From Berberis thunbergii (lineage: Eukaryota; Streptophyta; Magnoliopsida; Ranunculales; Berberidaceae), in NCBI GenBank assembly GCA_003290165.1, contig QNQO01000514.1:372001-436000 (forward strand): DNA of 64,000 nucleotides, written 5' to 3'. This document shows positions 21,634-33,021 of the stretch, piece by piece. The notes below the pieces were generated by a model. It saw only the letters and a program-made list of their open reading frames with translations. It was not told the DNA's origin and searched no databases. Within the stretch, counting starts at the first letter, position 1. Every line of letters starts with the position of its first letter. A program made the position numbers and the translations under genes.

Positions 21634-22129
21634 TACCAAGAAACCGTTTGACGAGTCATAGAAATCCTTTTGTTCCATGAAATTATCGAAACCAATTTTC
21701 GGGCAACTGTAGCTAAACCATTTAGTATCTGAAACAATGAAAGGTAGTGTGAGAATCAAAACCATCATACTGATCAAAATGATAAAGGACCATTCTTAAT
21801 CAAAATAAAATGAACACGTCTTTCATAAGAGATCACACACTCTTATTCATTTTGATCAAAATGAAGAAGAATAAAGAGAGAGAGCCACTCTGATCAAGTG
21901 CTATGATTACTGCAATACTTTACATCAAACAATCCAAACCTCAAACCTTACACAGATTTGGTACACCAATGTAGGACTCGAAAAGAATGTTTAGATGGAA
22001 ACTAATATTAAAGACCTCGTGTCTACTGAACTTCTTCGTAGATGCTTAACTACTCAACTACGTACATCTGAAACTATAATCAGTCGCCATTACAAAATTA
22101 ATGGAACTTGTGTTTATTCAAATGAAACT

Positions 22130-25066
22130 TTTTCTTTTTCTTTTTCTTTCAATCTATGCTAGGGAGAGACAGCTATGGGATGCCAGATTTTAATTAATTG
22201 TCAAAAAACGGGATATAAAAAACAAGATGGGAGGAAAATCAAAAACTAGACAAATATATCAAATCTAGACTGCCCAAACCCCTATATCAGAGCCTGTACT
22301 TGCTATTCCATTTCTTCCTTCTAGATGATCTTCGAGATCTTGAAGTCTTCGAAGCAATCGTGATCCAGCGTATTTTCTGTTGTCACATTCCTCTTATCGA
22401 ATCTTTTCGTCAATCGTATGTGATCTTTCTTTAAACCTGACAGTGTTTTCATCCAAATCTTCTTCATCCGAACAGTTTTCATCCGAATTGTTGGTATTGG
22501 ACTTCTGTTTATTTTCTTTGTTAGCCTGAACAACCAAATCCGCTTAACGACCAGAACTTCCAAAGGTCTCCACTAATGAAACCGGAGACACTGAACTGAG
22601 ACCGAACATTAGGCACCGAGTCAGAAGTATGTCTCTCACGTAGAGGAGTAACCACCATATTCACATTTCTACCAAGCTCGGGATCCATCTTGAGTAAGCC
22701 AACAACTTCAACATGTTCGATGTTCGTTGCTTCAGTTATCGCAACGTCAACCAACAACTCGCAACCTTGTTCTTTCCCGCTGCAATGTGTACTCCCTGAA
22801 TCACCGTGAGCATCATGAACATCATGGCCTGCACTATGGACGGACGATGTTTCGACCTCCTCTACCTTCAGCTCCCTGTGAACACCCATGCGAGCATCAT
22901 TGTAAGCCGCATTATGAGTACCATGGCCATCACTGTTTTCAGCACCTAGGACACCACCTTGAGCTCCAATATGAGCATCTTGAGACTTCCTATAAGCAGC
23001 ACCATGAACACCAATGTGAGCAGCATTATGAACCACATTATGGGCACCATAACCGTCCCTTTTCCCAGCACCTTGAACCCCACCTTGGACACCACCTTGA
23101 AAACCATCTTGAACAACACCCTGAACACCACCTTGAACTCCAATGTGAGTATCTTGAACCTCCCTTTGAGCAGCACCATGAACACCAATATGAGCAACAC
23201 CTTGAACACCGATGAGAGCGTCACCTTTAGCACCAATATGACCATCACCTTGAGCACCGATGTGAACACTGTGAACTCCACTGTGTCCGCATTGATCATC
23301 GCTGCGAGCTTCACGCTGAGCACTACTACGATTCCCTCCGTGGGCACCCCTAAAATCGTCCCTGGCAACATCACTAGAACCACAATCTTTACTAGAGTCT
23401 CCACCAATGTGAGGACGTGCAGGACCAGTGCAACCCTCAATTCCAGCTCGAGAAAATGCAGTTTTTCCTCCCCACTTTCCGCTTTATCCACCCTCACTGG
23501 ATTTCCAGCACAAACAGGGGACGCACCCTTTGTGCTAATCCCTGTTTCAGCAATAGTATCCTCCGCGAAAATGTTGTCCAGGATTATTACTTCATTACTA
23601 CGAATTTCAGCCACTTTAGAGCTCGCCGAAACCGAGTTAGAGGGCATATTCTTCCTCAAACTCTCATTCTTAATACCCTCCATCATAAACGATTTGTTCC
23701 CATCTGAACCCGTTGTTTTCACTAACGCTCTTTTTATTTCACTTTCGGTATAATCGGCCTCCTTTAGTGCTTCTTGGGTAGTTTCCACATGTAGTTGTTC
23801 TTTATCCCCGACTGACTTCCTTTCTAATGGCTTTTCTTTTGAGGAGGAGATGCTATGTTTCACATTTCTTGAATCCTCCTCACCCCCATATATTCTTATC
23901 TTCTGTCGACATATCAACTAAAACCACAAACTTGTTTTTCAAATTTAGTTCTGCATGTTCACTATCCGAGGGATTTAAATTCCCTTCACCTTCTTGCGAA
24001 TTCATTATTTCTACTCCTTGACTATCCTTCGCCTCACTCGTTCCAATCTTCTCCTTATCATCCTTCAATTTTTTAATAATAGGGACATAAATTTGCTTCA
24101 CACCGTGTTGCCCTTGGTTCTCCTCGTTCCTCATTTGCTTTGCCTTTTCAGGTTTATTTTCTTCCTTAGCTTTATGACCATCCAACCTAGGATTTTCCTT
24201 CTTCCCACCCGTAAGTTTTCTACAACAATCCTTTTCATGGCCAATCAATGCGCAATGTTCACAATATTTAAATCCTGGATATTCTAGTTTTTGCCAATAA
24301 CCACCATACTTAGGGCTTTCTATATCCAAATCCTGGATGGTAAAGATTTACTAACCTCCATCTCCATGCACATGCGAGCAACTTTTGGTCGGGCGAAATA
24401 TCTTGTACCATCATCAATCCTTAGGAAATTGCCAAACGAGTTTCCTATTGCCTTCATGAGTGCTGGAAGAAATAAAGCTAAAGGGAGATTGGGTAGTTCA
24501 ACCCAGATTGGGGCCAACTCCGGATCTTCGCATAGGCTAAAACCCGGATGCCAACGGAAAATTTTGTATCTCACACCCCGAATAGTGAAAGAATCCTTAG
24601 AAAGAACCTTCTTGACTTCATTATTCGATTGTAAATAAACCGCCACATGCCTTTGATCTATAAGACCCATGATGAACTCACTCGAAATACCCCAAAATCT
24701 ATGAATGGAGTTCCGAATCAAATTTAAAGATGGCCAAAAAGTTGAGAACTTCAAAACCACCACGTGGTTAAAGACATGGGATTCACCCCTTGCAACGTCA
24801 GAATCAGATAGCAAAAGAGCAAGGCTGCCATCCTTTCGAAAGCTCATTGATTCCGTCAGCTGCTCCTCCAAATCATCACTCATACATTTGCCTAGGACTT
24901 GCGCAAAGGTACGCCTATTCTGGCCGTCGTTGTCCTTGCCAGCCAAAGAGGATTCCCTCTTGGCCGGCTGCGCAGCCGCCATGGGAACCCTAGCCGTCTC
25001 CCTGTTTCTGTTACTAAATGGTCGAGATCCCTCTATTCCAATGAAACTTAAAACACAACAATGCAC
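22130..25066 (-). pseudogene. L1 LINE ORF1 (gag-like) remnant, no ORF2
   Basis: The likely start is the ATG at 24982-24980 (MAAAQPAKRESSLAG). The first 220 codons (to about 24320) contain a DUF4283-like region (FNHVVVLKFSTFWPSL, YLQSNNEVKKVL, IWVELPNLPLALF). After a frameshift near 24325 comes the zf-CCHC_4-like knuckle CEHCALIGHEKDCC (about 24270-24230). Further frameshifts lie near 23890 and 23440. The distal part (about 23280-22870) is a Gly/His/Gln-rich repeat with an 8-residue period (HIGAQGDG, HIGAKGDA, LIGVQGVA, HIGVHGAA). An acidic tail ends near 22400. On the minus strand a GAAAAA-rich run at 22155-22128 looks like the 3' tail. No endonuclease or reverse transcriptase is present. Three or more frame breaks make it non-coding now. 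Confidence 0.82.
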
Positions 25067-26068
25067 CTATTCTCAATTGCCACTTACCTATAAAGTAGCT
25101 ATCTAATAGATATCAATAAGATAGCAAGCTGTACATTTTGCAAATATCAACAAATCCGTTGCATAGCTTCGCAATAATCTGAAGTTCCAAACTACGCTTA
25201 TGGATCAAAATCGTTGTATTCATATACATAGGTCCATCAAAATCAAATTTCAATATTGGCACCATGCTTGAGGCATTTTAGCTACCAGGAGAAGTTCCAC
25301 CCATGTACTCGTTGAACAAATTAACAAGAATCCAAACTTATCTACATTGAAAGAACAAAATGCAATAGATATGGCCCTCGGACTGAATACTGGCCATGCA
25401 TTAGGTGAAGGCATTTCATTTTCTTTGTTGTAATCACTGGTTTCCTTTTATCTTGAATTCTTGGTGCTTAGATAGTTATCTTATTATCGACCTAAAAAAG
25501 GTGTTGGTAAACTGATACCCTAGATTCTATACTAAGCAGACCTTTCGTCCTCGTGATAAACCAGATCATGAATTTTGATACTTAGTGGTCTACTTTGTTT
25601 GTCATTATATGTTGATATGTTTTCCTTGGTTTGCTTCCAATGAACCAATGTGCATTATGTTGGGCATTAGAATTTTCCAATAAATTGGTATCAGAGTTTC
25701 GATAATGACGCAAGTGAACCTCCCAAAATTAGATTGATGAATGGTATCCTCGGTCTAGTTCCAAGCTCATGGCCTCTAATTGCATTTCATATCAAGGAAG
25801 CATGTCAAAAGCATTGGACAGGCTTCATCAACCCTCTATTTATTCAGACCCAACAAATTTGGCCTTTCAACTATTGGAGATTATGGGCAGGGGGAGTTAT
25901 TACCTTGGTGTTCCTATGTACAATGCATGAATCAGGGTTGCCACATGGAAGCTGTTAACATTGAATAGCTTGCAAGGACGATCGTCTTTTATGAAAGGAT
26001 GTGTGAGCTGGCCTTATAATGCAAATCTACTTCTCGAGTCTGGACTATAAGCAAATGTTTTTTAGCAG

Positions 26069-27737
26069 GAGCAATTCTAGATGTCGAGGGTTTGGGCGAG
26101 GTTTTGGGCGAGGGATGGTGCGTCGCACGCGAGCAGCTGACGTGGTAAAAAAAAAAAAAAAAAAAAATTTGGGGGGAAATCGAAATATTTTGGGAGAAGA
26201 AGGAGGGAATGGGGAGCTTTCTCCCCATTTTCAATCGACAGAGAAAGCTCTCCTCCCCATTTTACATCTCGACAGAGATAGAGAAGACCCTCCTTCTCCC
26301 CAACGAAGCTCTCCCTCTCCACCCTCTCCCCATCATCGACTCAAACGAAGTCAGAGAAGAAGAAGAAGGAGAAGAGAAGAAGCTCATACGAAGCCAGAGA
26401 AGAAGAAGGAGAAGAGAACAAGCTCTCCCTCGTCCCTTCCCTCCGCAAAAGTTAAGGTAAGTCTCCCCTTCATTTCTAGATCTAGGGTTTTTAGATCTAG
26501 GGTTTCTCATTTTAGATCTAGAGTTTCTTCTTGTAAGTTTCCCCAAGAAGAATGGGGAGTTTCTGACTGACTTGAATGTGAGTGAGCAAACCCCCCATTC
26601 CATTTACAGTCTTCTGAGAAGAGGGTGGTGGGTTGAAGTTCTTCCATTTACAACAGAGCATATGCTTGCTTTGAAGTCATCAGTAGTAAACTTCATGAAT
26701 CTGCCATGTTAAAAACACGTGTTTGATGATTTAACATGGCATTAGCCACTCACCTCGTTCTGGGAAACAAAAGTTGTATTTGTGGTTAAGTTCTCATATG
26801 AATTTGGACCATGATGTTAACATTGATACTTTGTTCTATCAGTATCATCTCAAGTGACTTATTGCACTAGGGTGTTCATTATTCTGTAAGCCAAATGTGA
26901 GATTCACCTGACCATAAATCACAAGTTATTGGGATAGAATGTGATTACTAGTGCAAATAACTATGATTTAACACTGAGGGAACATATTAGAAGCAATAAT
27001 CAGTAGTTGTACATTAGAGAGTTTATATACTGTGACTTGATTAAATGAAAACTATGGTCTCCAAAATTAAAGAATTTCAATGTTTTCTAGCAATATGTAA
27101 ACCCTGTAAGAAGTTGGTTCGACCACACTATGACTTTACCACTTCAGCTGAGGGTGACCTCATTTTGAGATGGTTACTAGCAAATTTCATCATAGCATGC
27201 CTGAGTTCCCGGTGTTTGATAATCAACTTTTTCCAATATAAACATTTTTTTCTGTGACGCACATACTGCGTTTTCTGTTTTAATGAATTGCTATACCTGA
27301 AAAAGTAAATCCATATGATCAAAGTTACCGAACAGGTTTTGATTTGAAAAGTGGATAATAATGTACTTAATTTTGGGGCCTTTTTAAAAAAAAATTTAAT
27401 TTGTTATCAACTACTAATGAGTTTCTTAATTGCATGAATGCAGAATACCTTGAGATTACGAAAAACAAAATTTGGCTGTTAGAGTGGAAGAATCAAGCCA
27501 AAAGCCACATTATTTAGCAATTAAGCTCCTATACCAAGGCGGCCAAACCGACATTGTTGGCATTGATGTAGCTCAGGTAAATTGAAAATTCAGTACTATT
27601 GACATTAACAATCCAAATTTGCCTAAGGAATGATTGTTCATATCATAATGTTGGAAATTTTGAAAATTTTTGCAGGTTGGTTCATCTAATTGGAGTTACT
27701 TGAGTAGAAACCAAGGTGCAGTGTGGGACACAAGCAG
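26069..27737 (+). repeat. Left arm of the palindrome
   Basis: This is the inverted copy of 29005-30670. Identity extends from the element terminus to the sequence GACACAAGCAG in the second expansin exon, after which the two sides diverge. Confidence 0.93.
27444..27737 (+). pseudogene. Expansin-like A fragment, left-arm copy
   Basis: Exon a (27444-27576) and a truncated exon b (27676-27737) repeat the right-arm fragment in opposite orientation. They keep the same premature TGA and the same 99-bp intron. Exon b is cut after GAVWDTS, where the arm ends. Confidence 0.85.
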
Positions 27738-29004
27738 GTTTGGTGATATTTGTTGAACTTTATATTGCTGTTACCAAAATAACAAAATGTTCCGTGACTG
27801 GCTTCATTTGGCAGTCAAGTCTTCTATGTGCATAGTATCACAAATGGTCATATTGCAGTATGGCTATCCAAAGGCAGAAGATGCATAACAACATTATGAT
27901 ACATACTAACAAACTGCTCCACATAAGATATTCTAGACCCAAAGTCTCAATTGGGTACTGTGTTATTTATGTTTAGATCATTGGCTATTGGAAAATTGTA
28001 GAAAAATGTGAGTTTTTCAACTGGGGAAGTTGCTTACTTGCTTAGTATCATTTCATTTTGACATTTTGGTAATGTCTGCAGGATGGAAACTTTTACTTCA
28101 GTTCTACTGACAGAGATCATGTATTTGATTGACTGAGTGTGGCAGTCTTTGGCAATGATAGACAAAGTTGTGCAGAAGAAGAATGAAGAGCTTGTAATTT
28201 GTAAACACTAGATTGATAGCAACAAATGAATTGTATTGTATTGAAAGATCGGTAGACAATTCGAGATGTAATTTGCAAATGCTCTGATGTACGAATTCTT
28301 TACAAAATTCATCAATGAATACATTCTTCTATTCTAATCCTATTTATAGCCTGTTTGTAATATGTAGTTTTTTAATCTATCTGTTTGTCTGAATATCACA
28401 TTCTTGCTTTCATTGAGTAATTTTGCTTCAACATGGAGTTCGAGAGTTTGGTGCTTCCCTCCTGCAGTGGTTGTAGTTGCTCTGTTAGGTATTCTGTTAG
28501 ATGGATAGTTCTTTCTTTGTTACTATCAGTGTAAACAGTTCGTATCAGTGATTGAATTCTGTAAAAATGCGCACATGTGTGGTATAACACTAAACAAAAC
28601 CATAGATGATGATTTCATTTAAAGAGTTAGGAATGAAACATGTCAGACATCATCTTACACCCACCACCCATTCTATTCTTGCAAGTTGCGACATGCATAA
28701 ACATCTCCATAAATTTTATTGTTTTCTCTCCTATCTAATAAATGAATGAAACATTTGCACATACATACAACAATAAACCTAGTATTTATGCACATATATC
28801 ATCAGTATTTCCCTCCTACTATCATCCCCTTCATTTCCAATCCTGATCATCACAAGTTGCACAACCTTATTGAGCAATGTTAGTTATCTGAACACCTGCA
28901 TCATATATCATCCCAGACTTCCAATCAGCAAGCAGCACTTTGGGTGCCCATCATCAAACCCTCCAGTAACTATAAGCCTAAATTGCAATGGACCACTTGG
29001 TACT
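27738..29004. other. Central spacer of the palindrome
   Basis: This holds the last part of expansin exon b (minus strand to 28831). The remainder is AT-rich DNA with no recognised gene and no transposase motif. Confidence 0.6.
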
Positions 29005-29298
29005 CTGCTTGTGTCCCACACTGCACCTTGGTTTCTACTCGAGTAACTCCAATTAGATGAACCAACCTGCAAAAATTTTCAAAATTTCCAACATTATGAT
29101 ATGAACAATCATTCCTTAGGCAAATTTGGATTGTTAATGTCAATAGTACTGAATTTTCAATTTACCTGAGCTACATCAATGCCAACAATGTCGGTTTGGC
29201 CGCCTTGGTATAGGAGCTTAATTGCTAAATAATGTGGCTTTTGGCTTGATTCTTCCACTCTAACAGCCAAATTTTGTTTTTCGTAATCTCAAGGTATT
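28831..29298 (-). pseudogene. Captured expansin-like A gene fragment (two exons)
   Basis: Exon a (29298-29166) reads VRVEESSQKPHYLAIK and LLYQGGQTDIVGIDVAQ, followed by a GTAAAT donor. After a 99-bp intron ending TTTTTTGCAG, exon b (29066-28831) reads VGSSNWSYSSRNQGAVWDTS, VPSGPLQFRLIVTGG and, after a frame break, DWKSGMIYDAGVQITNIAQ to the natural TGA. This is the C-terminal cellulose-binding-like (pollen-allergen) half of plant expansin-like A. The expected Cys before DYEKQNLAV has become a TGA stop, IAQ is followed by a stop, and there is a deletion after GGFDDG. It therefore cannot encode a working expansin. The introns are kept, so capture was from genomic DNA, not from mRNA. Confidence 0.87.
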
Positions 29299-30670
29299 CT
29301 GCATTCATGCAATTAAGAAACTCATTAGTAGTTGATAACAAATTAAATTTTTTTTTAAAAAGGCCCCAAAATTAAGTACATTATTATCCACTTTTCAAAT
29401 CAAAACCTGTTCGGTAACTTTGATCATATGGATTTACTTTTTCAGGTATAGCAATTCATTAAAACAGAAAACGCAGTATGTGCGTCACAGAAAAAAATGT
29501 TTATATTGGAAAAGTTGATTATCAAACACCGGGAACTCAGGCATGCTATGATGAAATTTGCTAGTAACCATCTCAAAATGAGGTCACCCTCAGCTGAAGT
29601 GGTAAAGTCATAGTGTGGTCGAACCAACTTCTTACAGGGTTTACATATTGCTAGAAAACATTGAAATTCTTTAATTTTGGAGACCATAGTTTTCATTTAA
29701 TCAAGTCACAGTATATAAACTCTCTAATGTACAACTACTGATTATTGCTTCTAATATGTTCCCTCAGTGTTAAATCATAGTTATTTGCACTAGTAATCAC
29801 ATTCTATCCCAATAACTTGTGATTTATGGTCAGGTGAATCTCACATTTGGCTTACAGAATAATGAACACCCTAGTGCAATAAGTCACTTGAGATGATACT
29901 GATAGAACAAAGTATCAATGTTAACATCATGGTCCAAATTCATATGAGAACTTAACCACAAATACAACTTTTGTTTCCCAGAACGAGGTGAGTGGCTAAT
30001 GCCATGTTAAATCATCAAACACGTGTTTTTAACATGGCAGATTCATGAAGTTTACTACTGATGACTTCAAAGCAAGCATATGCTCTGTTGTAAATGGAAG
30101 AACTTCAACCCACCACCCTCTTCTCAGAAGACTGTAAATGGAATGGGGGGTTTGCTCACTCACATTCAAGTCAGTCAGAAACTCCCCATTCTTCTTGGGG
30201 AAACTTACAAGAAGAAACTCTAGATCTAAAATGAGAAACCCTAGATCTAAAAACCCTAGATCTAGAAATGAAGGGGAGACTTACCTTAACTTTTGCGGAG
30301 GGAAGGGACGAGGGAGAGCTTGTTCTCTTCTCCTTCTTCTTCTCTGGCTTCGTATGAGCTTCTTCTCTTCTCCTTCTTCTTCTTCTCTGACTTCGTTTGA
30401 GTCGATGATGGGGAGAGGGTGGAGAGGGAGAGCTTCGTTGGGGAGAAGGAGGGTCTTCTCTATCTCTGTCGAGATGTAAAATGGGGAGGAGAGCTTTCTC
30501 TGTCGATTGAAAATGGGGAGAAAGCTCCCCATTCCCTCCTTCTTCTCCCAAAATATTTCGATTTCCCCCAAATTTTTTTTTTTTTTTTTTTTACCACGTC
30601 AGCTGCTCGCGTGCGACGCACCATCCCTCGCCCAAAACCTCGCCCAAACCCTCGACATCTAGAATTGCTC
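29005..30670 (-). repeat. Right arm of the palindrome
   Basis: This is the inverted copy of 26069-27737. In this arm the expansin exon continues beyond the end of the repeat into the central spacer, so this side probably holds the original capture and the left side is the shorter copy. Confidence 0.9.
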
Positions 30671-30729
30671 TTTTAGCAGACATTGTGATCAGTGCAGCAC
30701 TTGGCCTCTAATAAGATCTAAAACTAAAG

Positions 30730-30929
30730 AACCCATCTAATTGTCGAGGGACGCAGCAAGGAAAACAGCGAGGGACCCCACAGGGGGGAGGGGGAACCGT
30801 CCATTCCCCCCGGGATGCGTGCATTGAAAATTCAAACGCGCATCTCGGAGGGAATGGACGGCTCCCACTCCCCCCTGTGGGGTCCCTCGCTGTTTTCCTC
30901 GCTGCTTCCCTTGCCAGTTAGATTTTTTC
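30730..30929. mobile_element. 200-bp GC-rich hairpin MITE (unit 1 copy)
   Basis: The arms pair over about 75 bp: CAGCGAGGGACCCCACAGG on the left against CCTGTGGGGTCCCTCGCTG on the right. The left flank is AAAACTAAAG (30720-30729). The right flank starts with the same bases but is itself split by the next element. The empty site is visible in unit 3 near 49825 (ATCTAAAACTAAAGGC). A near-identical copy lies at the same position in unit 2. Confidence 0.88.
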
Positions 30930-30937
30930 AAAACTAA

Positions 30938-32001
30938 GAGCAATGCTACGTAGCACTGGTATCTCGCCTGGTATTTCGCCTGGCGGGTGTCAGGCACGTG
31001 CCAATTCAAGGGCATCAAAAGGGCCAAAAAAAAAAAAAAAAAAAAAAAAATCTCAAACACCAATCTCAAACCCTTGAAAACAACTCTCTCTCTCTCTCTC
31101 TCTCTCTCTGAAAGCACAGACCCAGAGAACTCCAAACCTCCTTCCTTCTCAACCAAACCACCAACCAAAAAGCTCACTCTTTTCATCTTTTCCTCTTTTC
31201 TGATAACAATCTCTCCTCTCAAAGCCCACTCTTGCTCTCTTCCTCTACTTCTTCTCTACTGTTTCATCTCTTCAAAAAAAATAGAGCAAGCAAGCATGGT
31301 TGGTTTAGGGAGACACCCAAGCCTTAAAACCGAGACCCAGACTGAAAACAGAGCTGAGAGAGAAATGGGTATTCGATGGGGTCAACAATGTGTATTGCTT
31401 TCATTAATTCAACATCAAAAATTCTAATCACCCACAAGAAAGGAAGGAAATTTTGGGGGTTTCATTCAACATATAGAACATTTGTATAGATGAAGACAGT
31501 ATCATTTGGGGGTTTCATTCAATCTAACCACCCAAAAGAAAGGAAGGAAATTTTGAAAACAATGTGTTTCTTTCAACAAGATGGGGTTAGGATCATTGGG
31601 GATTTCATTCAATCTAATTCGTGGGTAAACAACTTGGGTTTTTGTTGAAGCTTTCACCTTCCTCCATTCTCTAAGGCCTGCTTTCACCTTGCTCAAGCAA
31701 AGCAAAGCAAAAACAGTGGTTTTGCTTCATTCATTGAAGAAGTGAAAGAGAAAACAAAATGAAGAAGGTGACAAAATGAAGAAGGTGAAGCAGATGGATG
31801 GAGTAGGTAATAAAGAGGAGAAGACAGGGAAGAGGAGAGTTTGGGCAGGGCAGAGAGATGGAGAGAGACGCATTGGGGTGTGTGTCGTTTGTTTTTTTTT
31901 TCCACTTTAAAGGCACGTGACTGGCACGTGGGATGGTGCACGTGCTTGGCACCATCCAGGCAAAATTCCAGGTAAAAACCCGGTGCTTTTTAGAATTGTT
32001 G
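30938..32001. mobile_element. 1.06-kb Mutator-like element nested in unit 1
   Basis: The termini GAGCAATGCTACGTAGCAC and (reverse) CAACAATTCTAAAAAGCAC are imperfect inverted repeats, continued by CGCCTGG/TGCCTGG blocks. It is flanked by CAAAACTAA (30929-30937 and 32002-32010), a 9-bp duplication, and is absent from unit 2. The interior has a 28-A run, a (CT)n run at about 31083-31110 and a leader-like segment with an ATG at about 31296. Short plus-strand open frames occur but match no family I recognise, so host-gene capture is possible but unproven. Confidence 0.82.
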
Positions 32002-32022
32002 CAAAACTAAAGGCTTGATGTT

Positions 32023-33021
32023 TTTTTTTTTGGAAAGCGAGCGGGGGTTATTTAGGATCCCCAAACCTGAAATAAAAGGAGAAGTTACATTCGAGTGTAA
32101 ATTGTTCCTCATCTATCTTCATGTACAATGTCTTTCAAGTCTTGAGCAAACGAGCTCGGTGTAACTTCCAGAAATTCCGAGCTAGGGTGAAGGCTAGCAA
32201 ATCTATCCGCGACTCTGTTAGTTTCTCTATACTCGTGGTTGATAGTGTATTCTTCCAGTGTCTCCAGCAGTCTTCTAATCTTATGGATAATGTGTCTCAA
32301 GTTCCACGCACTTTGACTCTTTTTCGTCAAGTAATCTCGCACTATGGTGGAATCAGTAGTAATTTCTAACTTTTTGAGGCCTTTTGAGTTGGCTAGTTGC
32401 AGCCCGGCCTCAACTCCTTGGAGTTCATGCATGATTATGGACTGACCCACACTCGAGCCAGCACAAGCAGCCACGACACTACCTTGATCATCCCTAAGAA
32501 CCGCACCGTAACCTCCTGAATTGGCTTTTTAATGAGCCATCAGAATTGAGTTTATACCACCCAGTTGGAGGCTTCTTCCACGAGCACATGATCGGGGTCC
32601 GAGTCCTAAACTGTGGGTCAAGCTGCCATCGCCCAAATAGCTGCTTGTTTGCTGCATTGTCGTCAATGATGAGTCCTGCATTCGAGTACCTGAGCCTAAT
32701 GTCATTATAGATCCTCTGGACTAGCTCTGTGCTGGAGCAATGTTGCTGCTTGTATAGCCTAGCATTAAGTTCAGTCCATATGTAATAGACAGAGGCACTC
32801 AAGGCAATCTTCTTCACTTGGGCATTAGAACTGTTTCCTTTGAAATTGCTGGTGCACCACCTAAGTTCCTCATCCCAGCCTGTTATGGTCCGAGAGTAGC
32901 TCAAAAGTTGTAACATTCTGCCCCAAACAAACCGAGAGTAGTTGCATGCGAAGAAGAGATGATCTTCGGTTTCACTTTCCAGGTTGCACAGCGAGCATAT
33001 ATCATGTTGTGCTTTGCCCCA
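32023..33021 (-). mobile_element. 5'-truncated L1 LINE, zf-RVT and RNase H part (unit 1)
   Basis: The minus strand reads CSLCNLESETEDHLFFAC (zf-RVT) then an RNase H domain: WYKLNSDGSLK, GAVLRDDQGSVVAAC, ELQGVEAGLQLA, LEITTDSTIVRDYL and a terminal EYRETNRVAD. The 3' end has an A-tail (plus-strand T-run at 32023-32031). It is flanked by the 15-bp duplication TAAAGGCTTGATGTT (32008-32022 and 33022-33036). The unoccupied site is at about 49829-49843 in unit 3. An extra T near 32526 breaks the frame in this copy. RNase H fused after RT is typical of a subset of plant L1 elements. Confidence 0.92.

Larger units (their letters stand above)
20880..26068. repeat. Tandem unit 1, left spacer (copy of 39.5-40.3 and 48.5-49.8 kb)
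   Basis: The segment 20935-21330 (AACTTGTGCTGAGGGTAGG, CTCAGGCGCTTTATGG) and 25300-26068 (GCATTAGGTGAAGGCATTTC through AAGCAAATG) match 48490-49070 and 49075-49790 in unit 3. They also match a shorter version at 39480-40284 in unit 2. In unit 1 the two halves are separated by a MITE (21326-21633) and an L1 ORF1 remnant. This shared spacer marks the left edge of each duplicated unit. Confidence 0.85.
26069..30670. mobile_element. 4.6-kb palindromic Mutator-like element carrying expansin-like exons
   Basis: The ends are identical inverted repeats (GAGCAATTCTAGATG... and ...CATCTAGAATTGCTC). The element is flanked by the 9-bp target duplication TTTTAGCAG (26060-26068 and 30671-30679). Unoccupied sites with one TTTTAGCAG are present in the sister units at about 40276-40284 and 49776-49786. 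The inverted arms (26069-27737 and 29005-30670) are about 1.67 kb and near-identical, with only a few mismatches and 1-bp indels by eye. The spacer between them is 1.27 kb. From the outside each arm contains a TCGAGG-rich end, an A-run, a GA-rich leader-like segment, a donor-like AAG/GTAAGT, intron-like DNA, and expansin-like A exons. No transposase is present, so it is nonautonomous; the captured host exons make it Pack-MULE-like. Confidence 0.93.

Noticed and set aside
22727..23753. Long plus-strand open frames rich in His/Glu or Thr/Asn opposite the LINE ORF1
   Set aside because: They are antisense shadows of the 24-bp repeat in ORF1; composition follows the repeat and no domain is present.
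26019..26603. Arg/Ser/Glu-rich open frames on both strands, repeated at 30138-30571
   Set aside because: Both lie in the GA-rich leader-like part of the palindrome arms; the two opposite-strand frames are equally long, which fits low complexity and not coding.
28831..29298. Functional expansin-like gene
   Set aside because: Premature TGA in exon a, stop after IAQ, an internal deletion, and no N-terminal catalytic-like domain.
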